The notes under the pieces: generated by a model | What the model was told of the DNA's origin: nothing | Seen by the model: the letters and a program-made list of their open reading frames with translations, nothing else | Database searches by the model: none | Position numbers and translations under genes: made by a program | Shown here: one piece after another, positions 49,076 through 61,497 of the stretch | How positions within the stretch are numbered: position 1 is the first letter of the stretch | How the letters are laid out: each line of letters starts with the position of its first letter | NCBI GenBank assembly: GCA_011033025.1 | Contig: WFMF01000171.1 | Location: 1-64,000, forward strand | Length of the DNA stretch: 64,000 bases | Direction of reading: 5' to 3' | From: Beroe forskalii | Taxonomy: Eukaryota > Ctenophora > Nuda > Beroida > Beroidae

Positions 49076-52000
49076 GAAATACGCCAAATAATTTAAGAAA
49101 AATGTGTGTACAAGAGGTACGTGTACGTCTGTTATACCCAAGGGTGGGGCTAAAAAGAGTCGCTAACTCGAACACCCACGTCCCACATGACAGTTCTATG
49201 ACTGCTGAGCTCTTTCATTCAGGTTTTGGACCTCTTTTATTCCATGCGTATCTAAATGATAAGCTTGTTATCAGTGGGCCAGGACTAGTACATCATATCA
49301 AATAATCGGAGATATGATAGGGGCTCTAATTAACTTTGTGCCTTAATTATCCTAGCAGCGTGCAAAACTCATTTGAAGGTTAACGTTTTTGCCAAAAAAC
49401 TCTCGGAATTATGATATGTATACCGCTAGTTCAGTGCAAATGGACAAGAATTTGAGATATGCATCCAAGGCCAAGGCTCGTGGTCGTAATTGCTAATTAC
49501 CCTGGATAAGATATGGCTGCATGGGAGTAAGGAAAATGATATTGGATTTCAGTCCAAATTTTCGAACTGTATGTAGAAATTTAATGTACTTATTAAAATT
49601 CAGGTCTTGACCATGTGAATCTTGGTAAATTGCCAAGATCTTGACCATGTGAATCTTGGTAAATTGCCAGAAATCCCATGTATATAAGAGAATCATTAGA
49701 ATAATGGTTTCAGTAACCGTTTCTTGAGAACGTTCGAGACTTATCTGCCATGTATTTAGCTATTAATAAAGGCTCACGCTGCCAGGGATTAAATGGATAG
49801 TACTTATCTATTCGAGCAAGGCTTTGATTCTTGAACATTCAAAGCTCCCTCATCGACCCATGAAAGGGCAAGATGTTCTATTCTAGAACTTTTTATACCG
49901 TTAAAACTATTTTGGACATTTTATATGGGTAGTTAAAAGCTGTGGCATGTCAGAATGTAGGCCCTGTGTTCCTCCATACTGCCGCAATGTACACCAAAAC
50001 TGCGAAAGTGCCAGTTGACCTTGAAATGAATAATATCAACGGCACTTTTTTGATGCATTAACGTTACGTGAATGCTGTGTATTTTATAAGTGACGTTGCA
50101 GCAGTTTTAACCGTCGCGTTCTTTCTCATATCATGGGTTTTACAGTAAAGAACGCCTTAAAACCGCCGCGGACCATCACAACCAAATCCTTTTTGGTTTT
50201 GGGAAAAAATTTAAATATATGAATTTGGGAAGGATAGAAAGTATGATTCAGTATGAGAGTTGCTGAATTGAAATGTACAGAATCCCATAAGCCAGGTTCC
50301 AAATAACCTCGCAATAATAATAATATGATAGGAGACTCTCCTGTATCATAACTTAGGAGACCAATTATCTATCGGTATTATATAAATTAAGGAGCACATC
50401 ATTAAAAGAGGTACTATCATTGTGTGTTCAACAGTCGAACAGCGACTCACTGCTTCCTTGAGTGTACATCCTACAATAGATCTCTTGGGATTATATGCTG
50501 CTTTATTATTATTATCCCATTTTATTACATCTCCAAATTCCAAGAGCTTTATTCATATCACTGAATGACTTAGAGGAGGTTAGATACTCCTGGAGCCGGA
50601 GGAGACAAAGAAACACCGTCTGAATGAAAGCAAGGTTTGGTATTGAGTGGATTGCAAGGTAGGATGTTACAACGGAAAAAGCTTATTTTCTGCAGAGTTA
50701 GAAGACAATTTGCTGGTTAAAATCATACGAAATTGGGTCATTTATCAAAATCCATCACACGACACTTTTTAATTCCTCATAGATTTCTGTCCCTCTCACC
50801 ATTATCCCAGCAATACTCTAGCCTCTGCTGAACCGTTATCCCAGCTCTAGCCTCTGCAGCAGTCTGCACAATTCCACCCATCGCATGAAGTGCAAATTGT
50901 AATATTCCCGTTCCGAATGTCTCATAAAATTGCCACGCCTCGGGAGATTTTGCCCACAACATAATTGGCGCTCCTTCATAAAATCCATGGAACTCATATT
51001 ATAATTCAATCCTCTGAATTTCCAAACTACATAATATAAAATGGAAAGAAGGGTCAAGGTGTGGTTACTGTAGCGTCTATCACGTGATCTACGTTTATAT
51101 TGTATGGAGGTGAACGCCATAAGATCATCTCCCTTTTATAGATCTTGCCATCATGGCAGAGTCTAGACTTGGCTGGGTAAATCTGGAAAAGTTCCAGAAT
51201 GCAGAGGCTACGATCTGGGAAAGAAAGAATATGAATTTTCGCAGAAACTGCAACCAGTCTTACAACTATGGCATTTCATGACATCATGGGCGAGACTGAG
51301 ATCGTTCAGCGCTGCAGAATCTTTTCCAGAGCTCAGAGAATTCCAGAAACATTTTAATCGTGAGATAACGAGAATTCGCTCTTAGACCTCTCTTAATTCA
51401 TTTCAAGTTATTCTCGAACATATTCCTTCAGCATTGGATTGGGGGCTGCACACAATTTAGAATATGTGGTTGAGAATGGCTTGAATTCGAAGGCAAAATT
51501 TTCTCAATTCTCGTCATCATTTGCAAATTTTCTTGACGAATTTTATCTTACAAAGTTACAATTAGGCAATGGGCAACGCTCTGAATCTTTTACAATTCTC
51601 ATCATCTAAGTGTAACATTAAAGAGCCACGAACCAGCAGATTTGGACATCGGCTTTAGAGTGATTACGTACTCAAAAATTTGTCACCTTCGACCCAACCC
51701 ATTCCCTAAAACGATTTCCCCAGTTTCCTGGAGGCACACACGCACTCTGTGATCACCTAATTTCATGCTATAAAATCATAGCATGCTTCATCCTATCATC
51801 CATCTTGACATTTTGATGATGTCAAACAAACCTATATTTTCCTTTCCGTGCCAATTGGCCCCACGTTCTTTGGAGTATACACTATATATTGTGCTATTTG
51901 GAGTGATGCCGGTTCATTACATCACTATAAAATTTATACGCTTCTTGTATACATACACGGTATTTAGTAAAATATTTGATCTTCCATGATTTAAATCATA

Positions 52001-52190
52001 CAATATGATGTACCTCTTAAATTTGCTTCCTGTACCCAACAAATATATTATGGGGATCATCAAATTAATTTGGTGTTCTAATACTTTGGGTGATCGCACA
52101 GCACACATCAAATTTGGTACGTGATCATCAGAATTATCAAAGGTTCCACCATTCAAATCATACTTCAAAGAAAGATAACACTCAGAGAAA
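49076..52190. other. Long non-coding region with one short tandem duplication
   Basis: A 36-bp unit containing ATCTTGACCATGTGAATC and TTGGTAAATTGCC is duplicated at about 49600-49672. Short frames exist at 50777-51120 (minus) and at 51153-51281 (plus, 42 codons beginning MAESRLGWVN), but neither has a recognised family or convincing splice context. No RNA gene was recognised. Confidence 0.4.
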
Positions 52191-52562
52191 TTAGTGGTTT
52201 GAGTGAAATCATTATCATGATTGAGAGGGCTGTACTGAGTCTATGACATCATGATCATGGTTTACAATGGTGGTTTGAGTAAAATCATTATCATGATTTG
52301 GAGTGGTTGATGACATCATTATCAGAGTTTAGAATGGGGAGTTGATGATGTCACTATCAGTGCTTAGGATGGTGAATTCAAGAGCTACAAAATAATGTGG
52401 AGATCATTAATACTGAGATCATGGCTCATGCTGCAGAGAGAGCGATTATTGGAGATCATTGGGGTATAACTGATGAGTGATGATGTCATTACAACAGATA
52501 ATGTCATAAATTCACTTCTGATGATGTCATCAATTCACTTCTGATGATGTCATCAGATCACT
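52191..52562. repeat. Clustered ATCATTATCATGA and TGATGATGTCAT repeats
   Basis: GTGGTTTGAGTRAAATCATT occurs twice, 77 bp apart. Further on, TTGATGAYRTCAYTATCAG occurs twice, 35 bp apart, and TTCACTTCTGATGATGTCAT occurs twice, 24 bp apart. Several sizes of local duplication built on the same ATCAT/ATGAT theme suggest repeated slippage. Confidence 0.7.
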
Positions 52563-54651
52563 GCTTCGTGGTGATTTGTCTTGCAGATGGTTTGAGTTAC
52601 CAGTATAATTTGAACACCCTGAACAGGCTCAACGGTCAAGTGGAGGAAAATATGAATGATATTCATTGAATCTCTGATATTTGCTCCAGGATAGAAAGAG
52701 ATCATACAGCATCCATAAAGTACACAGGTTTCTTCACACCTTCTACAGCCAGAAGTATAAATTAGAGTCCTTACCAAATTGGGGTCATTACCAAATTACC
52801 AGTATCATATAGAATATGAGAGGAGAGAGAGCACTGGGAAGATCTTGGTTGAGAGAAGAGATTTCCTTTGGGAAATTTTCAAGGATATCGTTTTGTGGGA
52901 GAGTGTTTTTGGTGCAAGGTTGTGTTTATTGAACACAAGTCTACGAAGTGTCAGCATACAGCCTATGACTCTATAATGACTCTATAAACTCTAGACAACA
53001 ATTGAACACCCTTGTATCTAAGACAAGTGTCTGCCATGACAGATGAATGTCGGTTAAATGAGCGTGCGCGTGTTTGTGTCTGTATACAATGACAGTGCTA
53101 CGCTGTACCACGTCTTCAGGCTTGTCTTCCAAGGACCGACAACTAAAACCTGTTCAAATGCCACGGAACATTAATTTTGTGTGTAATTACAGTCGACAGA
53201 CAGAACCAGATTATCTTCATATCTCGCATACATAAATACATTCACGACATACACACAGTCGTCTGTCACACTGGTATGTGGTGGTTTGAGTGGGTGTTGA
53301 AATGGTGGGAACTGGTGTATGGGGACCATGTTTGATGTTGAGTGTTGAATGGTAGTGAATGGTGGGAACTACTGATAGGGATCAGTGGTGTTGAAAGATG
53401 AGTGTGACCCGGGGTCCTCCAGTGTAAATATTTGAGTGGAGTGTAATGCACACTGTACTGAGTGTAAAATTTAGGGAGAGTTCAGTTAGAACTCTCCAGG
53501 ACGAGAGTTGACCTTAAAATTCGTGAATTCATCACCCTCTTGGAAACTGAAAAGATGTAAAATCAAGTACAACTATCCGGAGTCACGCTTAATTGATATT
53601 CATTAAACGAGATAATTAATGATACTAAATCATCTGGTCAACTTATCATAAAGTTTATGATCTTGAAATTAGATTTTATCAACTATTGATCAAGTTATTA
53701 TTGATCAACTTAGGATACTGTGCATTGCTCCACGCACCATTAATTTCATCAATATTTGCAGAAGAATTTAACCTGCATCGCAGCACAGCTCATTAACTTT
53801 AGAAATTCTTCAAATTTTCTATGTACCTTAAATTCTAAGTTGCACATGAAAGGCATGCGATGAGAATTACGTCATTAGTGTGGTTTATCATGGCTAATAT
53901 ATTGATGACATCACTAAGGCTAATATATAATTTCGAGTGAGGCCAGGGAAAGAAAAAGATAAATTCCTGTAAATTCCTGCTAAATGATCAATGACTGGTG
54001 AGAGCGTGTATCTAATTGATGTGCGTAATTAAATTCCAGAGAGTCGGATTATTTAGTGTCAGATAACCCAAACTATATGGGATGATATGTTTGAGGGATT
54101 ATATGTACAAAATATAGATTTATAATTTAAGTTATTTGGATTAAATTAATTTGTACCACATTATCAGGGCTTTGTGTAGAGAGGTCAGTGTATTGTCATG
54201 CGATCAAAGGAACGTCTTGAATTTTGCACATCCTATGGCCCAAATTCTCTAATTTATATCATTGGCGGTGGACGTCTTTAGTTTTTCAACTATCGAACTG
54301 CTGGATATAAATGCCTTTCAAACAACCTTGTTCTGACATAGTGAGTTTTAATTCAGAGTAAATTTGATGACCGTTCCCTGCACTCACACAGTCGCAGCAA
54401 CACCCTGGTTTAAGTGGTATTCATTACGTAACTCACACCACACAACCCTTACTCAAGACGGTGTATGATTGAACTCTGAAATGTGGGAGGAAACTTACAC
54501 GCATACCAGTACCCATTCCTACACTCATTATATCGCATACCAGAAAGTCATGGAATGTGAGTTTATCTGATGTAATTACTTAATTACTTAAGATTCCACA
54601 CGGGATCTGGGTATCAATTATTCTCCAATTACATGGAATGTGCAGATCATT
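52563..54651. other. Non-coding region
   Basis: A GGTGGGAACT/GTTGAATGGT-type irregular repeat lies at about 53278-53400. A short plus-strand frame after a TCTTGCAG acceptor at 52584 was considered but not accepted as an exon. Otherwise nothing was recognised. Confidence 0.4.
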
Positions 54652-55045
54652 CACATGAAACTGTGAGGAATTGCCCTCCAGGAATTTCACTTCACTTCGA
54701 ACTTCCACGTATTAAAACTGTATATAATTTTCTATCTAAATGGTTCTTTGATATAATCAAAGACCCATCATCTAGTGATAGTTATATCTAGCTATCTCGG
54801 CTTTAGATATAAGGTGCATGCTCTTATCAATCACCCACATGAAACTGAGAAGAATTCCCCTCCAGGAATTTCACTTCACTTTGAACTTCCACGTAAAAAC
54901 TGTATATCATTTTCTATCCAAATGGTTTTTGACATAAGTAGAGAACCATCATGATATTGATCTAGTGGTAGTTATCGACTCTATATATAAGGTGCATGCT
55001 CTTATTAATCACCCACATGAAACTGTGCAGGAATTCCACTAGGAA
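54652..55045. repeat. Tandem duplication, 184- and 178-bp units plus partial third
   Basis: Units begin CACATGAAACTG at 54652, 54836 and 55014 and contain CTCCAGGAATTTCACTTCACTT and AAGGTGCATGCTCTTAT blocks (each cited in part). The third is broken off after about 32 bp. Identity by eye is roughly 85-90 percent, so the duplication is moderately old. Confidence 0.88.
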
Positions 55046-55764
55046 CTTCTGCAAAAGAAGTCTTCTCATTTTGATCCAAATTGCGTAATGTGTTTTTGAT
55101 CCAGGAACCATAGCTCCTTTATCTTCGACACATCGGAGCATTAGGCACAATTGTATGTTAACATGTTATATACTTAGTCTACATACAGGTGTTATTACAA
55201 TGCCTGCTGGAAAGTGCAGCAGTATTCATGTAACTATATCGAGCTCTTGCGATTATTGGTTTCTCATTCCATGAGAGTAGTACTTAGTCAAGATGCATAG
55301 AATTATATACGGTTCATTAGACCCGGTACTAGGAGGAATAATGCGGTATAATGAATGCAGGATGGCATAATGTTCCATACGGTAGAGTGGCTTTAGACGG
55401 GTATCATTACGCAATGAACGTTTTAGTAATAGGGCAAAAATGGTGCATGAATCCTGCGAATCATAAGTCTAGACTGCCCAAGAAAAGTGGCATACAATTA
55501 TAGAACGGCCGTTTACCGCTTTTATAAGGAGGATTTCCCAACTCTCCGAGACGCAAACCCAGCATCTCATGAATGGGGGGCGAGACTTCACCTCAAGTCT
55601 TTGGGAGCAGGTTACAAAACAACATCCCCCTCGACTGCCCCAAACAACAGAGTGGTGAGACACATTCATCAAGATTTCAAGATATAAAAAATCGAAAAAT
55701 CAAGAAAGCAAGAAATCAAGAAAAAAAGATAACAAGAAATCGAGTAATCAAGAAGTCAACATAC
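55046..55764. other. Region downstream (minus strand) of the PDZ exon
   Basis: The rest of the PDZ domain should be encoded on the minus strand somewhere to the left of 55765. An open stretch near 55490-55640 was examined on both strands but does not give a convincing PDZ continuation. No other feature is supported. Confidence 0.4.
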
Positions 55765-58700
55765 CTCTTTTATTTTGACTCTGTCTGGCACAGTCCTGTC
55801 GCTGGCAGTTCGAATGGTGAAGCCAAAGCCCTTGTTGGGATCTCTGTCTATTTGAACGTGCTGCTCCTCTGAAAATAACAGTCTTGTTTGATTCGTGTTT
55901 CACAGTTTCCACAACACTTAACCTTGTTTGGTCGATCCGGCGACCTTTTGAACTGACAAAAAACATTTGAAAAGATAGAATTTTGCGGCTGATTCAAGAG
56001 CCTTCGAAAACTTTCAAATTGACTGCAGTGGTCGAATCGTACGAGGATATTTCCACATTATATCACGTCTCAAGAAATAGAGAGAGTGATGTGACAAGAT
56101 TCATTAATCTGATTAATTTGTCTCTTCCATCTCGCTTTACTTCGTATCTCTATCTCTCTGCCATCACTAAACCCGTAAATAGACATGATTTAATGTACAC
56201 AGTATATAGCATCCTCGGTAAACAATAATGTAACACTTAATGCGAGAGTGTGACATTTGCTCTTGGGGGTAATTTGTGAGCCAATAGTTAGGGAGAGTTA
56301 GATCCATCTGGGAAAAAATTATTAACCAAACAATTTCTTCACCAAAGTACTTCTTTGGGTCCTAGGAAACACCAAAAAAAAGTTCTAAGCCCAACTCCTT
56401 GGGGAAAAAAAGTTATGGCCATTTTAAATTTGGTATCTGGAATCGCGCCTAGCGTAAACTTTGAAAACCTGTAACTTTGATTCCTTTTGGAGTTGAGAGC
56501 AAACCAACCACCTTAAAATGACCGCAATGGGCACATTATGTTGGGCGGATCAAGTTTCCAAAGCCCTCAGACCTTTATGTTTTGGGTTGTGGCCCAAAAA
56601 GCCGAATTTTAGTCACCCGCGATTCAATAATTGCTATGAAAACTGTAACTTTGGTCCCTTTTTGATCTGAAAGCAAACCAACCACTTCAGATGAACCGCA
56701 ATCAGCTCATTATAGGGGGTGGATGATGTTTTGAAGGTCAGCAAACTTTTCGTTTTCCAGTTATGGCCCGAAAACGGAATTTTACTATGAATATGACTTT
56801 GTTTTCAAGTTATTATCAATCAAACTGAAATGATGCCAACCCCCTATTTTCCAAACTGGGGTTGTGTTGAGAAACACACTTTGTATATACGTATTCCAAG
56901 GTTGATCATGGTGCCACTGCCATTAATATCTTAATGTAGCTAGCAGATCTATCAGAGTAGCAGAGTCGAGCCTTCTCCACCTCCCCAGACCCTCCTAAAC
57001 ACCTGTTGGAACTTCTTCAACGATGGCATGAGACTTTCAGGCACAGGAAACACGCTGATTTCTTTCTTCATCAACTCCCTCCCGTGAATCCTGATAGAAA
57101 AATCTGTTTTCTTGATATCCTTATCCACCTGAAAAAGTCTGCCCCAGTCTAAACGAAGCTGACACCTGACACATACCAACCTCTATGCCTGACGCCCACT
57201 ACTATTCTTCTACTAAAAAGACACTGTCATCAGATCCCTGATAAGATGAATCCAAAACCTCATCATGGCAGAAGTGTCACAGAAGTGCAATATCCCCATT
57301 CTCCACCTCATACCAATCTTTTGCCTCCTTCAACATGCTGATCAGACCCAAACTATCCCTCAAGACATATCTTCCCTCCCTCCATACCTATAAAAAGATC
57401 CTGAACCAACACAACATCAAAACAATGAGATTTTCACCAAGGCAGAATTCAAGAAGTCAAACCCTTCCTTCACCCTAACACCCTGAAACCCAGCACCAGA
57501 TCTACGAGAACGGCAGTCACTACCGCCCTGCCAAGTGCAATGGAGTAGTGGAGAGACCTATCGCCTCCTTCTGGATAGAATTAAAGAGCACGAGGGATGA
57601 TACAGACCCAGAAACTGTGGAGTGTGGACACGACAGATAGAGTGAAATATGCTCTTGCCCTTCACTCCATGTATCGAATGGTCACACAAAAGAATTGTAG
57701 ACTGGTTGGAGCAGCATTCCATATCCTCAACGCCCTCCCTTCCAGGTGCCACCCTGACCTGTCAGAACCAAATATCATGAACTAAATTGATGTGTAAGAT
57801 GTCAGTAGTTGGGTAGAGAGTTACTGAGTCTGTACCTACTGAGGTACCTATAGTATTTAAGGAGATCCTAGGGAGGATGGGGTTCCGGAGTGAACTACAC
57901 CACTTGAGTGATTAGCATTGTCTGTTCTGTTCAAGGGAGGTTTTATAGCTGAGATGGCTGCTTTACTTGTTCTGTCAGGTCAAGACCTAAGATCCATTGG
58001 GGAGCAGTCGATGGATGTGTATGTTGCTCCAGGAAATCCGCAATGCTATGACCATTACTCCAGTCATTACATGGAATGGGAGGCAGGATTATTATTATTA
58101 AATCTGACAATAGCATAGAAGTTTATACTATCAAGCCTCTTCACGTAGGCATAACATCCACTTGCAAGGAACAAATTCCACTTTCTGCCTGTGTCATCAC
58201 CAGCATTACTGAGTTTTGATCATCTCTCGTGCTCTTTGATTCAACCCAGAAGGGAGCAGTATGCCTGTCCCATGTACTTGGTAGGACAATCAAGGTAGCT
58301 GATCTCGTAGATCTGATGTTGGGTGTCAGATCAATGTAGTGTAGGTTCAGCATCTTTTTGCTATTTTGATAAGCTTGGGGAGAGGGGTGATAGGGTAAAT
58401 ATATCTTGAGGGGAAATGTGGGTCGGATCTGCCTTCTCCATTTGGAACTTCTGCCATGATGGAGGTGATCGCTTCCTAAGGATTCAAGAAGGAATCTGTT
58501 CTGGAGGAGGGGCTGTCTGTTGACGCAAAGTTCTTTGTCTACGTGCTGAGGGTAGCAAAAGTTTTGTGCTCATGTTGTCTAGGATCTGATGACGGTGTAT
58601 TTGTTAGTTTGTTGGGAGATGTATTACAGGAATAGTAGCAGGTGCCAGGCATAGAGGTTGATGTATATGAGCTTCCCAGTTCCCAAAGACTGGGGTTGAC

Positions 58701-61497
58701 TTATTCCGGAGGAAGAATATGTCAAGGAAGGGGATGGATGTTATTAAAGATATGGTCGTCGGTCAGGGAGTTGGTGAAGAAATGAGTCTGCATGGTTTCG
58801 GTGTCCAAAAAATCTCATGCCGTGGCACCATCATCAACCTTGCAAAAAAGAGGGGTTGAAATCATTTCAGCAAAGTCATAGTATGATCTTGAGATATGTT
58901 AAAATTCCGTTTTTGGGCCATAACTGGAGAATTAAGGGTTTGCTGGCCTTCGGAACATCATCTGCCCCCTATAATGAGCTGATTGCGGTTCATTTGAAGT
59001 GGTTGGTTTGCTTTCAGATCAGAAAGGGACCGGAGTTACAGTTTTCATAGCAATTATTTAATCGCGGGTGACTGAAATTCGGTTTTTGGGCCATAACTCA
59101 AAAAATAAAGGTCTGAGGGCTTTGAAACCTTGATCCGCCCGACATAATGTGTCCATTGCGGTCATTTTAAGGTGGTTGGTTTGCTCTCAACTCCAAAAGG
59201 AAGCAAAGTTACAGGTTTTCAAAGTTTACGCTAGGCGCGATTCCAGATACCAAATTTAAAATGGCCATAACTTTTTTTCCCCAAGGAGTTGGGCTTAGAA
59301 CTTTTTTTTGGTGTTTCCTAGGACCCAAAGAAGTACTTTGGTGAAGAAATTGTTTGGTTAATAATTTTTTCCCAGATTGGTCTCCTGGGCCATAATTCTC
59401 CCTAACTACAAAGGGATACGTAATCATGAGCAAACATTCGGGAATTTTCTTGAAAGACCATCTCGAAGGAAGTAGAATATTTCTCGAAGTTTGGACATAT
59501 AAATTACTTTATTTACCAAAACATAAGACGGATGAATTTCAATTTATGAACCTGGCACTGAGAGTGTCGTGTCTGAAGCATGTTCGGAAGTGTTCCCCAA
59601 CTTGGCATGGTTCAACATGGACTCCATACTCCGGTACATCATGTCATCGTGATCACGGTGGTAGTTGTGGTGGTACATCGGACCCCCTCCACCCACCCCT
59701 AGGGATTAGCAAGTGTAAAGTATCACGTGATTTTTAAAGCTTTGAATTATCTGCCTCAGGGCCATGACCTCAGATGTGAAAGACAAAAGGTCAGAAAGTC
59801 AGTTCAGTAAAGAATGAAATGATAAGCATTCAAATCCAAAAAAAGGGTCACCAATTTCAATGAATTACAATAAATGTATGGGGTGGTCTGGTTAAAGGCC
59901 CCCGACCGAGAAATTTCAAATTTTAATTTTCCATTTTTTATGGTGGAATGTGTTCTTATAGGTGAAATATCAACAATAACAGCGAAAAACCGGTTTCTAT
60001 ATGATGCTCCAAGCCGCTAATAGCTAATTTATTTACGAAATTCCTCAAAGGGCAGCAGAATTTTCCCAGTATTACGGCGGATATTTCTTCGTACGTGATG
60101 ATGATACGTATCACATTACAGTGCATGTTACGTGTTATTCTAACAAAATATATATAGGGCAACAGTGGATATTCATACGGCAAATTAAAATGCAATTATT
60201 CATAGGTAAAAATGATTTTACATACTCGGCAACCATTTAATCATTTAGACAATGTTTTGACCAACTCACCAAAAAAACTTTGGTCAAAATTGATTGTTCA
60301 GAAGTCTAATTATGAGGCATCAAAGATTGCCGTTTATTCAAATTATGGTATGTAAACATGAATTCTCTGCTGCCCGACCTATTTTCAATCGCTCATAGTA
60401 GCTAAACTAATTAGAGTTAGAGGGTGGGACAAAGTACATTGTACTTCACGCCCTAAGATCTATAGAATTAGCCAAAGTCAAAATTTTGCGTTCGGGGGCC
60501 TTTAATAATTAAGGGATGGTCATACCATGGTGGTTGAAGAGATGGTGATCACTGTATTGGGAACTGATGTGGATGCTAGCAGGTCGTGTACTTGTCTCAT
60601 GGTACCCTGGCCGGACCTGAATTGAGATTAGAGTAGGAGAATGAAAATTAAGCTGATAATTAATGACATCAGCTGAAAATTAATAACATTATTTGGAGGT
60701 TCATTTTAACAATCAGTGGTACCTTAAAACATTAAAGCAATGAAAACATGCATTTGATGATTTTCTTTGCATGCTTCACTAGACAGACCTGTGAAAGCCC
60801 TTCAGTATTTAGTCTAGGTGGAATGGCTGGTTCAGATCTACAGTTGAACATCTGTGGTCTCATTCCATGGTAAGTTGGGCTATAGTTTTCTTGGTCCAGA
60901 AACCCAAAGGAACGGTCAATCAAATTGTCATCTTCACATTGTAGATTGCTTGCTGAAAAATATTTCTGATGATTAAAAGCTTTAAAATTGACAAATTTGA
61001 TAGAAAAGTGTTGAATTTATTCAATTAATGCCTAAGTTCCTTCATTCTCTTCTGCATAAACACCATTTTCATCACTTACCCTGGCTCACAGCTAAAGGAA
61101 GAGATACCCCACTATCATGACAGTCATCAGGAGTTGGTTCAACAGCCCACATATTATGGTTTTGGATGCAATGGATCTGAAAATTATTGAATAAGATTCA
61201 AGGACTGTATGACTATGGGATAATGAACAGAAAAATAAATTGATGGCATATTAAGTGTATTTTACTCAGGTTGGAAATTAGCATTAATCTGATTACCTTG
61301 TCAAGGTTAGAATATTCAGATCTAGCCCTTGGTTTGATAGGCTTTCTGCCAACATCCCATCGGTCTGCTGTGTAGCCCATATGAGACATATTAATCCCAT
61401 GGGTGGTTGAAGAACTGGCAAGGTTGATACGCTCAATATCACGTCTGATACCTGTATCATCTGGCTCCATTATTCTCAAATGATGAATTTTAAAAAT
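55765..61497 (-). CDS. PDZ-domain protein, six visible exons, both ends open
   Basis: Minus-strand exons 61497-61297, 61176-61080, 60952-60789, 60616-60526, 59698-59552 and 55868-55765 all have AG/GT borders and join without a phase break, encoding about 268 residues. An internal ATG lies at 61470. The first five exons encode low-complexity, probably disordered sequence rich in Asp, Ser, His, Asn and Tyr (for example RRDIERINLASSSTTHG, FGFLDQENYSPTYHG, MYHHNYHRDHDDMMYRSMES). The last begins a PDZ domain: HVQIDRDPNKGFGFTIRT, where GFGF is the ligand-carboxylate loop, then DRVKIKE. The downstream exons completing PDZ were not found. PDZ proteins usually scaffold membrane receptors and junctions; the specific family is not recognised. 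The 3.9-kb and 0.8-kb introns house two mobile elements. An alternative read-through of exon 60789 ends at a stop at 60732. Confidence 0.8.
56287..59406. mobile_element. Foldback-like element, 3.1 kb, with about 520-bp TIRs
   Basis: The left arm (56287 to about 56804) and right arm (about 58868-59406) are inverted copies, about 93-95 percent identical by eye, with outer ends beginning GTTAGGGAGA and flanked by TA on both sides. Each arm is built of tandem subrepeats of about 165 bp sharing AGCAAACCAACCAC, CCGCAAT and GTTATGGCCC. This design is that of foldback-type DNA elements. The 2-kb middle also contains weaker inverted similarity (for example AAAGAGCACGAG near 57581 and its complement near 58230) with short coding-like remnants in a broken state. 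The family is not assigned. The element lies in the intron between PDZ-gene exons 59552 and 55868. Confidence 0.88.
59896..60501. mobile_element. 606-bp MITE flanked by TTAA
   Basis: The ends are short inverted repeats AGGCCCCCGAMCG, with TTAA immediately outside on both sides (59892-59895 and 60502-60505). TTAA target duplications are typical of piggyBac-type transposition, though TA duplication cannot be excluded because the flanks are symmetrical. The interior is AT-rich and non-coding. It lies in the PDZ-gene intron between exons 60526 and 59698, only about 20 bp from the donor of exon 60616-60526. Confidence 0.82.

Noticed and set aside
50777-51120. Minus-strand frames containing EAWQFYETFGTGILQF
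   Set aside because: Compositionally coding-like, but overlapping frames, no family match and no consistent splice borders.
51153-51281. A 42-codon frame MAESRLGWVN onward
   Set aside because: No splice sites, no family and no neighbour support it; frames of this length are expected by chance.
52585-52667. A possible terminal exon after TCTTGCAG ending NGQVEENMNDIH
   Set aside because: Plausible composition, but no upstream partner exon or recognisable domain was found.
55487-55687. Continuation of the PDZ domain on the minus strand, or a plus-strand gene
   Set aside because: Both strands are open, but neither shows the expected PDZ core (a GLRxGD-like turn followed by a VNG-like strand) with confidence, and the splice sites are ambiguous.
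57540-57610. A short VVERPIASFW-like stretch inside the foldback-like element, reminiscent of an integrase
   Set aside because: Too short and isolated to assign. The surrounding middle region is decayed and no family can be named.
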